Position numbers and translations under genes: made by a program. The notes beneath the pieces are model-generated. The model did no database searches, had not been told where the DNA came from, and was given only the letters and a program-made list of their open reading frames with translations. 32,145 nucleotides of DNA from Alphaproteobacteria bacterium (GTDB taxonomy: Bacteria; Pseudomonadota; Alphaproteobacteria; RF32; CAG-239), in contig JAFUYI010000079.1 in NCBI GenBank assembly GCA_017470585.1, positions 1 through 32,145 of the forward strand. Reading direction: 5' to 3'. Within the stretch, counting starts at the first letter, position 1; every line of letters starts with the position of its first letter. Of the stretch, positions 24,906 through 32,145 are shown in pieces.

Positions 24906-24941
24906 GGAGGAGAAGAGTTAAACTCTCTCCTCCGGTTTTTT
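24906..24941 (+). terminator. Terminator after ptsN
   Basis: GGAGGAGAAGAGTT / AACTCTCTCCTCC hairpin, nearly perfect, followed by six T. Confidence 0.92.
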
Positions 24942-24988
24942 GTCGGAAAATATTGAGGGGATTTCAGCATTTAGAATAAGATATGAGA

Positions 24989-25017
24989 TAAAAATAAGGA
25001 GAGGAAACCCTCTCCTT
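24989..25017 (-). terminator. Terminator of cassette 5
   Basis: AAGGAGAGG / CCTCTCCTT hairpin with a T-rich tail on the minus strand, 29 bp after the stop of the cassette 5 gene. Confidence 0.85.
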
Positions 25018-25045
25018 ATAATAAATCAGCAATTCTGATGAGAAT

Positions 25046-25567
25046 CTATGAGGCATTGTAGGAGATAGTTATGGTTGCCTCATGATCACCGGGATCTGCT
25101 CTAACATTTACACCGCAGTATGATGGTACAACCTTGAAAGTGTTTGAACTGTCATGAGCTATTACGAAGGTGCATCCGGCCTCAGATGAAGCATCACCGC
25201 CCATAATATTGGCAGTACTTTCCTTTCCATAGTCCACGCTCAATCCCCCGCAGGTATAGCTTGTGCCATTGCAAGCCGAAGGATTAGCAATATTGGCAGT
25301 AAAAGTACCCGGGGTTGCAGCTGTTGCCGCAGTTACAGGGTCGGTTTTGGCTTTCAATGTCCCATCCGAGTTATAAGAAGTGGAGCCATACCCTTCACCC
25401 GCAGGATTGATGGTGATAGTACCGAGGTTTATGTTGCCGGTTCCGGTTAAGCTTACATCGTGATTGATGGTCGCGGTAACGGTCATTGTGGCGGAATTAG
25501 CCGCGTATGCATAGTATGAGCCAAGAGCGACACTCGCAACGCCAATCAATAAAATATAATTTTTCAT
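25046..25567 (-). CDS. Small exported beta-rich surface protein, type A, copy 5
   Basis: 173 residues. Signal peptide MKNYILLIGVASVALGSYYA with cleavage near YAA, then NSATMTVTATINHDVSLTG, GNINLGTITINP, a low-complexity Ala/Thr stretch (DPVTAATAATPGTFTANI), NPSACN with TCGGLS, GCTFVIAHD, SYCG and the end ATITISYNAS. Both cysteine pairs are present. It is the same type as copies 1 and 3 but inverted. The start is ATG after AAGGAAGTAAAAATT. It probably has the same fold and location as the other copies; function unknown. Confidence 0.86.
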   Translation of the reverse strand: MKNYILLIGVASVALGSYYAYAANSATMTVTATINHDVSLTGTGNINLGTITINPAGEGYGSTSYNSDGTLKAKTDPVTAATAATPGTFTANIANPSACNGTSYTCGGLSVDYGKESTANIMGGDASSEAGCTFVIAHDSSNTFKVVPSYCGVNVRADPGDHEATITISYNAS

Positions 25568-25593
25568 AATTTTTACTTCCTTATCTGTTGTCT

Positions 25594-25820
25594 TAAAAAG
25601 AAAACCACCTTTTGGGTATTAAACCCGCGAGGTGGCTGGAAGTTAGTAACTACCTTTGAAATAGTATTGCATATTCTTTATATTTTGCAATCTTCCAACC
25701 ATAAAAGTCGGATAAACTAAATTACGTTTCAGTAAAAACGTCAAAGGGAGGTTACTACACCTCAAAGTGGCTTTTCGCTCACTTCAAAATCACCCTAGCA
25801 TAAAAATTTACCAATGTAAA
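25594..25820 (-). ncRNA. Promoter and structured leader RNA, cassette copy 5
   Basis: Minus-strand TTTACA (25815-25820), 17-nt spacer, TAGGGT (25792-25797). P2: 25759-25763 with 25748-25752. Pseudoknot A: TAGTA (25753-25757) with TACTA (25644-25648). Pseudoknot B: CCTTTGA (25741-25747) with TCAAAGG (25653-25659). P3: GGTTGGAAG (25692-25700) with CTTCCAGCC (25634-25642), one G-U pair. Conserved P4 loop AAATATAAAGAATA at 25672-25685. The terminator hairpin keeps its inner stem GGGT/ACCC with a changed loop. Nearly the same as copy 3 except the pseudoknot A pair, which changes on both sides. Confidence 0.9.
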
Positions 25821-25857
25821 GCAAAATTTTATAATTTTTATTATTCTCTGCCCCTAA

Positions 25858-25970
25858 TTGTCGTCCTGCCCCTTTGTCGTCCTGAACACCCCAATTGTCG
25901 TCCTGAACAACCAAGCTGTCGTCCTGAACTTGTTTCAGGACCTTTAACATAGATGCTGAAACAAGTTCAG
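25858..25970. repeat. Tandem TGTCGTCCTG units and REP-like palindrome
   Basis: Four TGTCGTCCTG-led units of about 20 bp occur between 25858 and 25925. They are followed by a perfect 15-bp inverted repeat, CTGAACTTGTTTCAG (25924-25938) and CTGAAACAAGTTCAG (25956-25970). This resembles dispersed palindromic elements of alphaproteobacteria. No gene lies in this stretch. Confidence 0.8.
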
Positions 25971-26075
25971 CTTTGACAAGAGCGGGGCGATTGAGGACGG
26001 AAAAAGAAAGAGGCAAAAAATAATGGTAACGGGGATGAAAATCTCAAAAAATGCCGAAATTATCAGAAACTGTTT

Positions 26076-26666
26076 TTAATCAGAAGATTTATCCGATAAT
26101 TTGGAACTTAAAAAGCCCAAAAAACCACTTTTAAATTTAATATTTGGATTATTCTGCCTGCTCAATGCCAATCGCAATACTTCCGTAGTTATGGAAAATG
26201 GCATACATCCTTTTTGGTAATCGGCATGAATATTATCTCTAAATAACGGTAGATATTTTTCTTCTGTCAACGGATGTTCAAAATGCTCGTGAGATATGCA
26301 GATTTCCTGCCATTTTTGGCACAATTCTTCTTCCATGTGCATAGCAATAAAATCTTCAAAATTGTTGTCATCAAACCAAAAGTCAACAACGCCGGAAGGT
26401 TTGTTGGCATATTTTTCTTTATCTCCGCTATCGTTTCTTATATAAATATCTCTATCAACCCAAACATTTATTGAAGTGTTACGATTGTCTTTTCTTGCTT
26501 TATCATACTTTGCTTTTACCGCGGTATAATGCCCGTTGCCGACGCAATAAGTTTGAAACGTGAACGAATAATCGTTTTCGTCAAGATAGCGATTCAACTC
26601 TTGTATGTAGGCAACTTCGGAAGGTCCCTCGCAAACAACTAAATATATTTTTTTCATTGCATACAT
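26076..26666 (-). CDS. Toprim-like RloB/AbiLii-type effector
   Basis: 196 residues from the ATG at 26666, which has GAGGA six bases upstream; that site overlaps the end of the ATPase gene. The N-terminal IYLVVCEGPSEVAYIQEL fits the Toprim/RloB glutamate motif. INVWVDRD gives a DxD-type acidic motif and FWFDDNNFEDFIAMHM matches the RloB FExF...H region. RloB/AbiLii proteins pair with AAA ATPases in phage-defence modules, where the Toprim part is thought to be the nuclease. Family naming is by motif recall; it could also be a PARIS AriB relative. Confidence 0.72.
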   Translation of the reverse strand: MYAMKKIYLVVCEGPSEVAYIQELNRYLDENDYSFTFQTYCVGNGHYTAVKAKYDKARKDNRNTSINVWVDRDIYIRNDSGDKEKYANKPSGVVDFWFDDNNFEDFIAMHMEEELCQKWQEICISHEHFEHPLTEEKYLPLFRDNIHADYQKGCMPFSITTEVLRLALSRQNNPNIKFKSGFLGFLSSKLSDKSSD

Positions 26667-26676
26667 TTTTTTGTCC

Positions 26677-27918
26677 TCAAATATATGCGTGGGGAATCCC
26701 GGAAAAGGCACCGTTTAAATATTGTTTTCTAAAATTGGTTACATTGCGTATTCCTTCGAAAGAGGATATTTTTCTGACTGTTGTTCCTTGGGATAATGTT
26801 TTACGGACAATAGCTATTTCCGATAATCTTAATAAATCACGATCCAATATATCTGTATTATGAGCGGTAAATATCAGTTGGGCAGAGCTCTTATTATATC
26901 GTTTATCCTTAAACAGTTTAATTATCTCGATAAGCAACAAAGGATGCAATGAACGTTCAAGTTCATCAATTATAAGCACTTTTCCGCCTTCCAAAGCAGA
27001 TAAAAACAATCCCAACAAACCCGCAAGCACCTGTGTCCCTTCCGATTCTTCCATAAAGTTAAATATTACATCGTTGCCGTTAATATCGCTGTGGTATGAA
27101 TAAATATCGTCCTTTGAAATCACGCTCATTCCTGCAGGATTAGGAATTTTTTGAACATTTCTTTCTAAGTCCATTCTTTTTATATCAATATCCAATTTTT
27201 GCAATAATTCGGTGATTTTTAAAAAAGCTCTTTTTATATCGGCAAAATTATCGGCAGAAGATGCTGCAAGTTTGTCCAATCCGAATGAAAACGGCATGGA
27301 ATTGAAAGGGTAAATCTCAATATTGAACAGGATCTCTTTATAAACATCGGCAACTTGTTCACTTAATCCGGAATAATTTGTTGCCAAGCGATTAAGAAAA
27401 GTTATTTTTTGAAGTTTGTTTACATCACGGCATTCAATATTTAAAACTTCTTCCATACGTTGGGCAGTATAACTTTTTTGCACAATTCCCGAAAAATCAG
27501 CACATTGCTGATGAATTTCATATATTTTGCTTTCATCGCATTTTAAGTATTCGTGAACAATGCTTTGTTCATTATATTCCAGACCGTAAGTATACTTTTT
27601 GGCTCTAACGAAAAAAGACAGTTCAAAAAAAGTGGTATTAAATTTGGAATTGAGTTTATTTGGCATATAAAGGTTTTCAATACGATTTGTTATCAATATC
27701 TTGAATGTACTCAATGCCCGTATTATATTTGTCTTTCCTGAAGCATTAGCACCATAAACGGCAAAGCACGGAACATAGCGGCACTTCTTTTTGGGCTCCA
27801 AAAAGGTCAACATACTGCTTTCTTTATATCCGTTGGGGGCTTTCCCTTCATCAAAGGCAAAATTTATCTGTGCATCTACGATAGATTTAAAGTTTTTTAT
27901 CTTAAATGTTGAGAGCAT
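26677..27918 (-). CDS. AAA ATPase of an AbiL/RloA-like defence pair
   Basis: 413 residues. ABC-type/AAA15-21 ATPase: start MLSTFKIKNFKSIVDAQINF, Walker A GANASGKT (56-63), signature-like EESEGTQVLAGLL, Walker B KVLIIDELERSLHPLL and LIFTAHNTDIL with the switch His. Such ATPases (RloA, AbiLi, AriA of PARIS) sense infection and control a Toprim partner, here the next gene ten bases downstream. GGAGG sits upstream of the ATG. The gene pair is more AT-rich than the housekeeping genes, suggesting acquisition. Defence function is inferred from architecture. Confidence 0.8.
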   Translation of the reverse strand: MLSTFKIKNFKSIVDAQINFAFDEGKAPNGYKESSMLTFLEPKKKCRYVPCFAVYGANASGKTNIIRALSTFKILITNRIENLYMPNKLNSKFNTTFFELSFFVRAKKYTYGLEYNEQSIVHEYLKCDESKIYEIHQQCADFSGIVQKSYTAQRMEEVLNIECRDVNKLQKITFLNRLATNYSGLSEQVADVYKEILFNIEIYPFNSMPFSFGLDKLAASSADNFADIKRAFLKITELLQKLDIDIKRMDLERNVQKIPNPAGMSVISKDDIYSYHSDINGNDVIFNFMEESEGTQVLAGLLGLFLSALEGGKVLIIDELERSLHPLLLIEIIKLFKDKRYNKSSAQLIFTAHNTDILDRDLLRLSEIAIVRKTLSQGTTVRKISSFEGIRNVTNFRKQYLNGAFSGIPHAYI

Positions 27919-28069
27919 ATTTATCCTCCAAATTATAGCGTATATATAAACCTATGGAAACAATATGTCAAGATAAACATTTTTTTTGTTTATCTTGGTG
28001 TGTTGCTAGGATACCAAAGGGAGGGGAAAAGGAGGCAAAAAAGCACAATCAAAAACTATAAAATTTTCT

Positions 28070-28345
28070 TTGACAAACGCAATCTTATTTGCTAGATTAA
28101 CAATAGCAAATGAAAATTTTGCAGAATCTCAAACGAGGTTCGGAGCTGTCGAAAGCTTTTACATTATCCGGTGTTGGTAACGTCGTTAGTCTGTGGGCAA
28201 AATTGCCATACTGATGCTTATCTGGGTATTATGCCCGGGAGCTTATAGTGTATGTCCAATGGGTTCGCCTTTAAAGACTATAAGAGTCATTTGATAATGT
28301 ATGATTTTCGAACTCCCGGACACCTCGCTCGAGGTGTCTGTTTTT
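28070..28345 (+). ncRNA. Promoter and divergent structured leader RNA, cassette copy 6
   Basis: TTGACA (28070-28075), 17-nt spacer, TAGATT (28093-28098). Primary sequence differs widely from the other leaders yet the elements align. P1 is GCAAA/TTTGC. Pseudoknot A: GTTCG (28138-28142) with CGAAC (28309-28313). Pseudoknot B: TACATTATC (28160-28168) with GATAATGTA (28293-28301), nine pairs. P3: CCGGGAG (28235-28241) with CTCCCGG (28313-28319). P4: CTTATAG (28242-28248) with CTATAAG (28278-28284). Terminator GACACCT/AGGTGTC (28319-28338) with T tract 28341-28345. The P4 loop lacks GAATATAAAGAATA, and the central domain is longer. Confidence 0.8.
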
Positions 28346-28366
28346 ATAAAAAAGGAGTTAATACCT

Positions 28367-28927
28367 ATGAACAAAACTTTTTTAACCTTACTTTTAACCG
28401 GCATATCATATACCGCATATAATGCCGTTGCAGTGTCCGAAAATTTTGCAATTTCCACTACCATTGACCATGAAATAGTTTTAGGCAATTTCCGCACATC
28501 TTCCGCCGATGCCAATTTTTATGTAAGCGGTGATATAGATATGGGTTTATTTGTCATCAATACAGAATATGAAGGGGAAACGTATTGGCAATATTCCAAT
28601 ACAGGTAAAATCTACTACACAGCCGGACAAGCTATTGTTTCTGCCTCCAACCAATCAATAGGCTATTTTACCGCCGACATTCCCAATGCTCACGATTGCG
28701 GGAGGATAACAACTCATTCTTGCGGAGGGTTAGGATTTTCAAGAGATTATGTGTGGATTTTTAACCTGTTAGGAGCAAACAGCGGTTGGTGCGACTTTGC
28801 AATAGAGTACAGCGGACACGATAATGTGTTTAAAGCCTTTACTCAACAATGTAAAATAACTGATGCTTCTAAAGTTACCGAAGGAGTGCACTCCGGACAT
28901 ATAACCATAGTTTACAATCCCGAATAA
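28367..28927 (+). CDS. Small exported beta-rich surface protein, type B, copy 6
   Basis: 186 residues. The start is the ATG at 28367 after AAGGAGTTAATACCT; the frame is open from 28301 but that part is leader. Signal peptide MNKTFLTLLLTGISYTAYNA, constant block ENFAISTTIDHEIVLGNF, then DIDMGLFVINTEY, a variable centre, GYFTADIPNAHDC with SCGGLG, a second Cys pair (WCDFAIEY and QQC) and the end GHITIVYNPE. A type B paralog whose leader and ribosome site (GGAG instead of GGAAG) have both diverged. Function unknown; exported. Confidence 0.84.
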   Translation: MNKTFLTLLLTGISYTAYNAVAVSENFAISTTIDHEIVLGNFRTSSADANFYVSGDIDMGLFVINTEYEGETYWQYSNTGKIYYTAGQAIVSASNQSIGYFTADIPNAHDCGRITTHSCGGLGFSRDYVWIFNLLGANSGWCDFAIEYSGHDNVFKAFTQQCKITDASKVTEGVHSGHITIVYNPE

Positions 28928-29028
28928 GGGGGGACGAGAAGGGTAATACCTTAAAAATAGATTCCGAAACAAGTTTAGCAAGACAAGCGGGACGTCCCTT
29001 CTTTACGTCATCAATCCAGATGAAAGAG

Positions 29029-30118
<1,090 letters not shown>

Positions 30119-30139
30119 TCTTTCTTTTTACACCTCTTT

Positions 30140-30520
30140 TTATAACATGTCTTTATCTAACAATGGCGGCGGCTGGAACCGGCAATCCAGGTCTATAATT
30201 TGGCAAATTGTTTTACCTGGACGCCGCATCAAGTGCGGCGTGACATAGTAGGGGAAGAACGCCGAATAGATGGACGGTGTGACATAGGAGAGGAAAGACA
30301 CCGAATAGATGGATGGAGTGACATGAGAGGAGAGGAACGCCGAAGAGATAGCTACGGCTTCATAGTTATCCGTTTTCGGAGAAGGTACGGAGTTAATAAC
30401 AGCGGGAGAGTTTATCTGACTTTCCGGTTCAATGTACATTGTGTCAATGTCAACACTCTGTGCGTTAACTGCAGATACGCAGAAAAACGCCGCAATAAAA
30501 ATAGAATTTTTCATACGCAT
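30140..30520 (-). CDS. Small exported protein with in-frame 13-residue repeats
   Basis: 126 residues from the ATG at 30520 (a second ATG at 30514 is equally possible; no clear ribosome site). N-terminal signal peptide (MRMKNSIFIAAFFCVSAVNA, cleavage near AQS), a short acidic segment, then three copies of a 13-residue unit, SAFLSSHVTPSIY-like, running into VTPHLMRRPGK. The repeated part matches palindromic DNA of the REP type on the other strand, so the C-terminal half may be inserted repeat DNA that stayed in frame. Function unknown; the short length and weak start lower confidence. Confidence 0.5.
   Translation of the reverse strand: MRMKNSIFIAAFFCVSAVNAQSVDIDTMYIEPESQINSPAVINSVPSPKTDNYEAVAISSAFLSSHVTPSIYSVSFLSYVTPSIYSAFFPYYVTPHLMRRPGKTICQIIDLDCRFQPPPLLDKDML
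30222..30356. repeat. REP-like palindrome plus three 39-bp tandem units
   Basis: CGCCGCA-TCAAG-TGCGGCG (30222-30240) adjoins three 39-bp units that start GTGACAT at 30240, 30279 and 30318. 39 is a multiple of three, so the overlapping minus-strand frame is kept. Confidence 0.82.
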
Positions 30521-30664
30521 AATAATTAAATTATGGTCTGATGATAGCACTTTTTGACAAAAAACAAGTTTTTTGCATTTTTGACAGATTTTTTTTGACA
30601 ACCGGTATAAAATGCCTTATAAGGAAAATGATATTCAATTATTATAAACTTAAAATTTAAGCGT

Positions 30665-31309
30665 ATGTATGGTTTTATTATTATGAGTCTATGCCAGTTT
30701 GCAGATAAGGCAATTTTGGTGCTTTTGGTTGTATTTTTGAGTGTTGTCGGACTTCTTGTTCAAAAGAAACTGCGGGATGAGTGCCAACGTAAAGAAAAAG
30801 AGAATGTTGTTGACCGCCCGTCATTTTTTGACGAAGATGCCGGAAAGCTTGCTTATGCGTACTTTCCTCATCCCATGCCGCAAACAGCACACAGTATCTC
30901 CTATTTTTCACCCTATCTCGTAAAGGATTGTGTGTTGCATTACAAACCACGCGATGAACGGGGGAAGGCGTATGACAATGTGCGGGGAATCGTCATAACG
31001 CCTCAATTAACCCTCCTGCGTGAGATTTTGTTTCAAAAAGAATTTCCGGACGACATCAGGGAGATTATGAAACATTATAAAGGAAGACTTCCTACCGAGG
31101 CGGAAATCAGGGCGATTTATGCCCAAAAAAGTCAAATCTGCAACAATCTCATGGAACTGGGTGAATCCCCCTTGTGTGAGAGGAGGTACCTTTTTACCTG
31201 CGGTGATGAAAAAAAGGATAAGGTGTATAACTATTGCCTCGATTTCGCAACCGGAGAAGTTGTATTGGCCGATTGCGATAGCTTTGTTGCCGCAGTCTTG
31301 GTGGAATAA
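30665..31309 (+). CDS. Single-pass membrane protein of unknown function
   Basis: 214 residues. One hydrophobic segment near the N-terminus (about 15-33, ILVLLVVFLSVVGLLV) is followed by a soluble domain with six cysteines (KDCVLHY, SQICNN, PLCERR, FTCGDE, NYCLDF, ADCDSF). Paired cysteines suggest an exported domain with disulfides. No family is recognised. No clear ribosome site precedes the ATG at 30665; an internal ATG at 30683 is an alternative start. It is followed at once by a terminator shared with cassette 7. Confidence 0.65.
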   Translation: MYGFIIMSLCQFADKAILVLLVVFLSVVGLLVQKKLRDECQRKEKENVVDRPSFFDEDAGKLAYAYFPHPMPQTAHSISYFSPYLVKDCVLHYKPRDERGKAYDNVRGIVITPQLTLLREILFQKEFPDDIREIMKHYKGRLPTEAEIRAIYAQKSQICNNLMELGESPLCERRYLFTCGDEKKDKVYNYCLDFATGEVVLADCDSFVAAVLVE

Positions 31310-31316
31310 ATTAAGA

Positions 31317-31352
31317 AAACGACCTTTTGAATAATCAAAAGGTCGTTTTTTG
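31317..31352. terminator. Bidirectional terminator
   Basis: ACGACCTTTTGA / TCAAAAGGTCGT, 12-bp perfect stem with loop ATAA and T runs on both strands. It serves the gene ending at 31309 and cassette 7. Confidence 0.92.
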
Positions 31353-31919
31353 TCAGCTCGGAGTGTAAGAGATGGTAAAATAACTTGTGTGTGTCCCAAG
31401 CGGGACTAAAGATGGATTATTTATAGCACAATTAGGATAAATCCTAAAAATATTCTCGTTTCCGGTATATTTGATGTAGCCGGTGCAATGAGAACCATCA
31501 GTGGTGTCAAATATATGAATATTGGCATTGACATCACTATCGCCCAAAACACTCAACCCACCGCAGGAAGTCTGCCTGTTCGTACAATCGGAGGGATTGG
31601 GAATATCGGCATGAAAAAAACCGCCGGTAAGTGGCGATGCCGAGATAATCAAATTACTGTTCTCAAGGTTAATCGCGCCGTCATCAAAATAAGACCACCA
31701 TGTATAATCGTTACAGTCGGGATCAATGATGATAACCCCGAGATTGAGATTTTCGCTTACATCCAGATTTGCATCGGCACTTGCGGCTTTGAAATTGCCC
31801 AGAGTTATTTCGTGGTCAATGGTGGTGGAGATTTCAAAGTTTTCGGAAACGGCGGTTGCATTATAGGCGGTGTAACTTACGCCTGCCAATAAAAGAATTA
31901 AAAAAGTTTTGTTTGTCAT
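31353..31919 (-). CDS. Small exported beta-rich surface protein, type B, copy 7
   Basis: 188 residues. Signal peptide MTNKTFLILLLAGVSYTAYN, then ENFEISTTIDHEITLGNF, SENLNLGVIIIDPD, a variable centre, GGFFHADIPNPSDC with SCGGLS, HCTGYIKY with a partner Cys (PNC), and the ending SYFTISYTPS. It has an extra Cys (DPDCNDYTWW). AAAGGAAGTTTAG precedes the ATG. Minus-strand member, facing the window end with its leader. Same inferred fold as the others; role unknown. Confidence 0.85.
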   Translation of the reverse strand: MTNKTFLILLLAGVSYTAYNATAVSENFEISTTIDHEITLGNFKAASADANLDVSENLNLGVIIIDPDCNDYTWWSYFDDGAINLENSNLIISASPLTGGFFHADIPNPSDCTNRQTSCGGLSVLGDSDVNANIHIFDTTDGSHCTGYIKYTGNENIFRIYPNCAINNPSLVPLGTHTSYFTISYTPS

Positions 31920-31946
31920 CTAAACTTCCTTTACGGTTTCTTGCAT

Positions 31947-32145
31947 TAAAAAGAAACCACCTTTTGGGACGTATCCCGCGAGGTGGTTGGAAGCTGCAAA
32001 CTATTAAGTACAATAGTGCAAGGTATTTGATAAATCTTATTTCCCTGCCTTCCAACCATAAAAGTCGGATATATCAAATTACGTCTTGATACAAACGGTA
32101 CTTACGAGGCTTGCAGACCTCAAAGTGACTTTTCATTCACTTCAA
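31947..32145 (-). ncRNA. Structured leader RNA, cassette copy 7 (promoter beyond window)
   Basis: P1 AAGTGA/TCACTT is at the very end of the window, so the promoter is missing. P2: 32117-32121 with 32106-32109. Pseudoknot A: CTGCAA (32111-32116) with TTGCAG (31994-31999). Pseudoknot B: TAAGTAC (32098-32104) with GTACTTA (32005-32011). P3: 32049-32057 with 31985-31993. P4 is GCAGGG/CCTTGC with an enlarged, altered loop. The terminator keeps AACCACCT/AGGTGGTT, and its inner stem is GGGA/TCCC instead of GGGT/ACCC. AAGAAACC downstream can pair with GGTTTCTT. Confidence 0.87.

Noticed and set aside
25858..25925. CRISPR array
   Set aside because: Units are short, directly tandem without unique spacers and no cas genes occur; it fits a REP-like repeat.
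28301..28366. Upstream in-frame start for the copy 6 protein
   Set aside because: This segment is leader RNA (pseudoknot, P3 and terminator), and the ATG at 28367 has the proper ribosome site and signal peptide.

Overview
The window looks like an AT-rich, gut-type alphaproteobacterium, possibly of the uncultured RF32-like group (inferred from gene content and order, not from a marker search). Supporting signs are rnpB beside mraZ-rsmH-ftsL-ftsI, an lpxC-bamD-recN run, the kdsD-lptC-lptA-lptB-hpf-ptsN order and a long-form Hpf. Housekeeping genes make up about two thirds of the window. Between them lie dispersed copies of one repeated cassette plus a few accessory islands.

Layout: 1-779 cassette 1; 832-2123 two exported proteins of unknown role; 2125-5625 (minus) mraZ-rsmH-ftsL-ftsI; 5855-11399 (plus) rnpB, lpxC, bamD, recN, gltX, mutT; 11423-14297 a type II restriction-modification island between perfect 83-bp direct repeats at the 3' end of tRNA-Pro(GGG); 14441-15268 cassette 2; 15353-16478 rplK-rplA (minus); 16642-17421 cassette 3; 17485-18843 glycyl-tRNA synthetase (minus); 18928-19794 HAD protein; 19871-20656 cassette 4; 20795-24881 kdsD, an lptC-lptA fusion, lptB, hpf, ptsN; 25046-25820 cassette 5 (minus); 25858-25970 REP-like repeats; 26076-27918 a two-gene ATPase plus Toprim-like pair resembling AbiL/RloB-type phage defence (minus); 28070-28927 cassette 6; 29029-30118 an IS110-family element with a candidate bridge-RNA region; 30140-31309 two genes of unknown role; 31353-32145 cassette 7 (minus, cut by the window end).

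The main discovery is the cassette. Six complete copies and one truncated copy each carry a sigma70-like promoter with exactly 17 bp spacing (promoter visible in six), a structured 5' leader RNA of about 180-250 nt, a terminator-like hairpin just before the ribosome binding site, and a small exported beta-rich protein of 168-188 residues. By hand alignment the leader has several stems with compensatory changes. It also has two long-range pseudoknots that pair in all seven copies although their sequences differ from copy to copy. The long P3 stem shares its 3' strand with the 5' arm of the terminator hairpin, and the same strand can pair with the ribosome binding site. This pairing is kept even in the very divergent copy 6. 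This is what one expects of a cis-acting RNA switch or attenuator. I do not recognise it as a known riboswitch class.

The proteins have two kinds of N-terminal module (MKKYILMLG type in copies 1, 3, 5; MTNKTFLIL type in 2, 4, 6, 7). Their cores vary and they end in a conserved G-x-T-x-S-Y-like strand. They look like a family of surface or pilin-like proteins, each with its own RNA-controlled expression unit.
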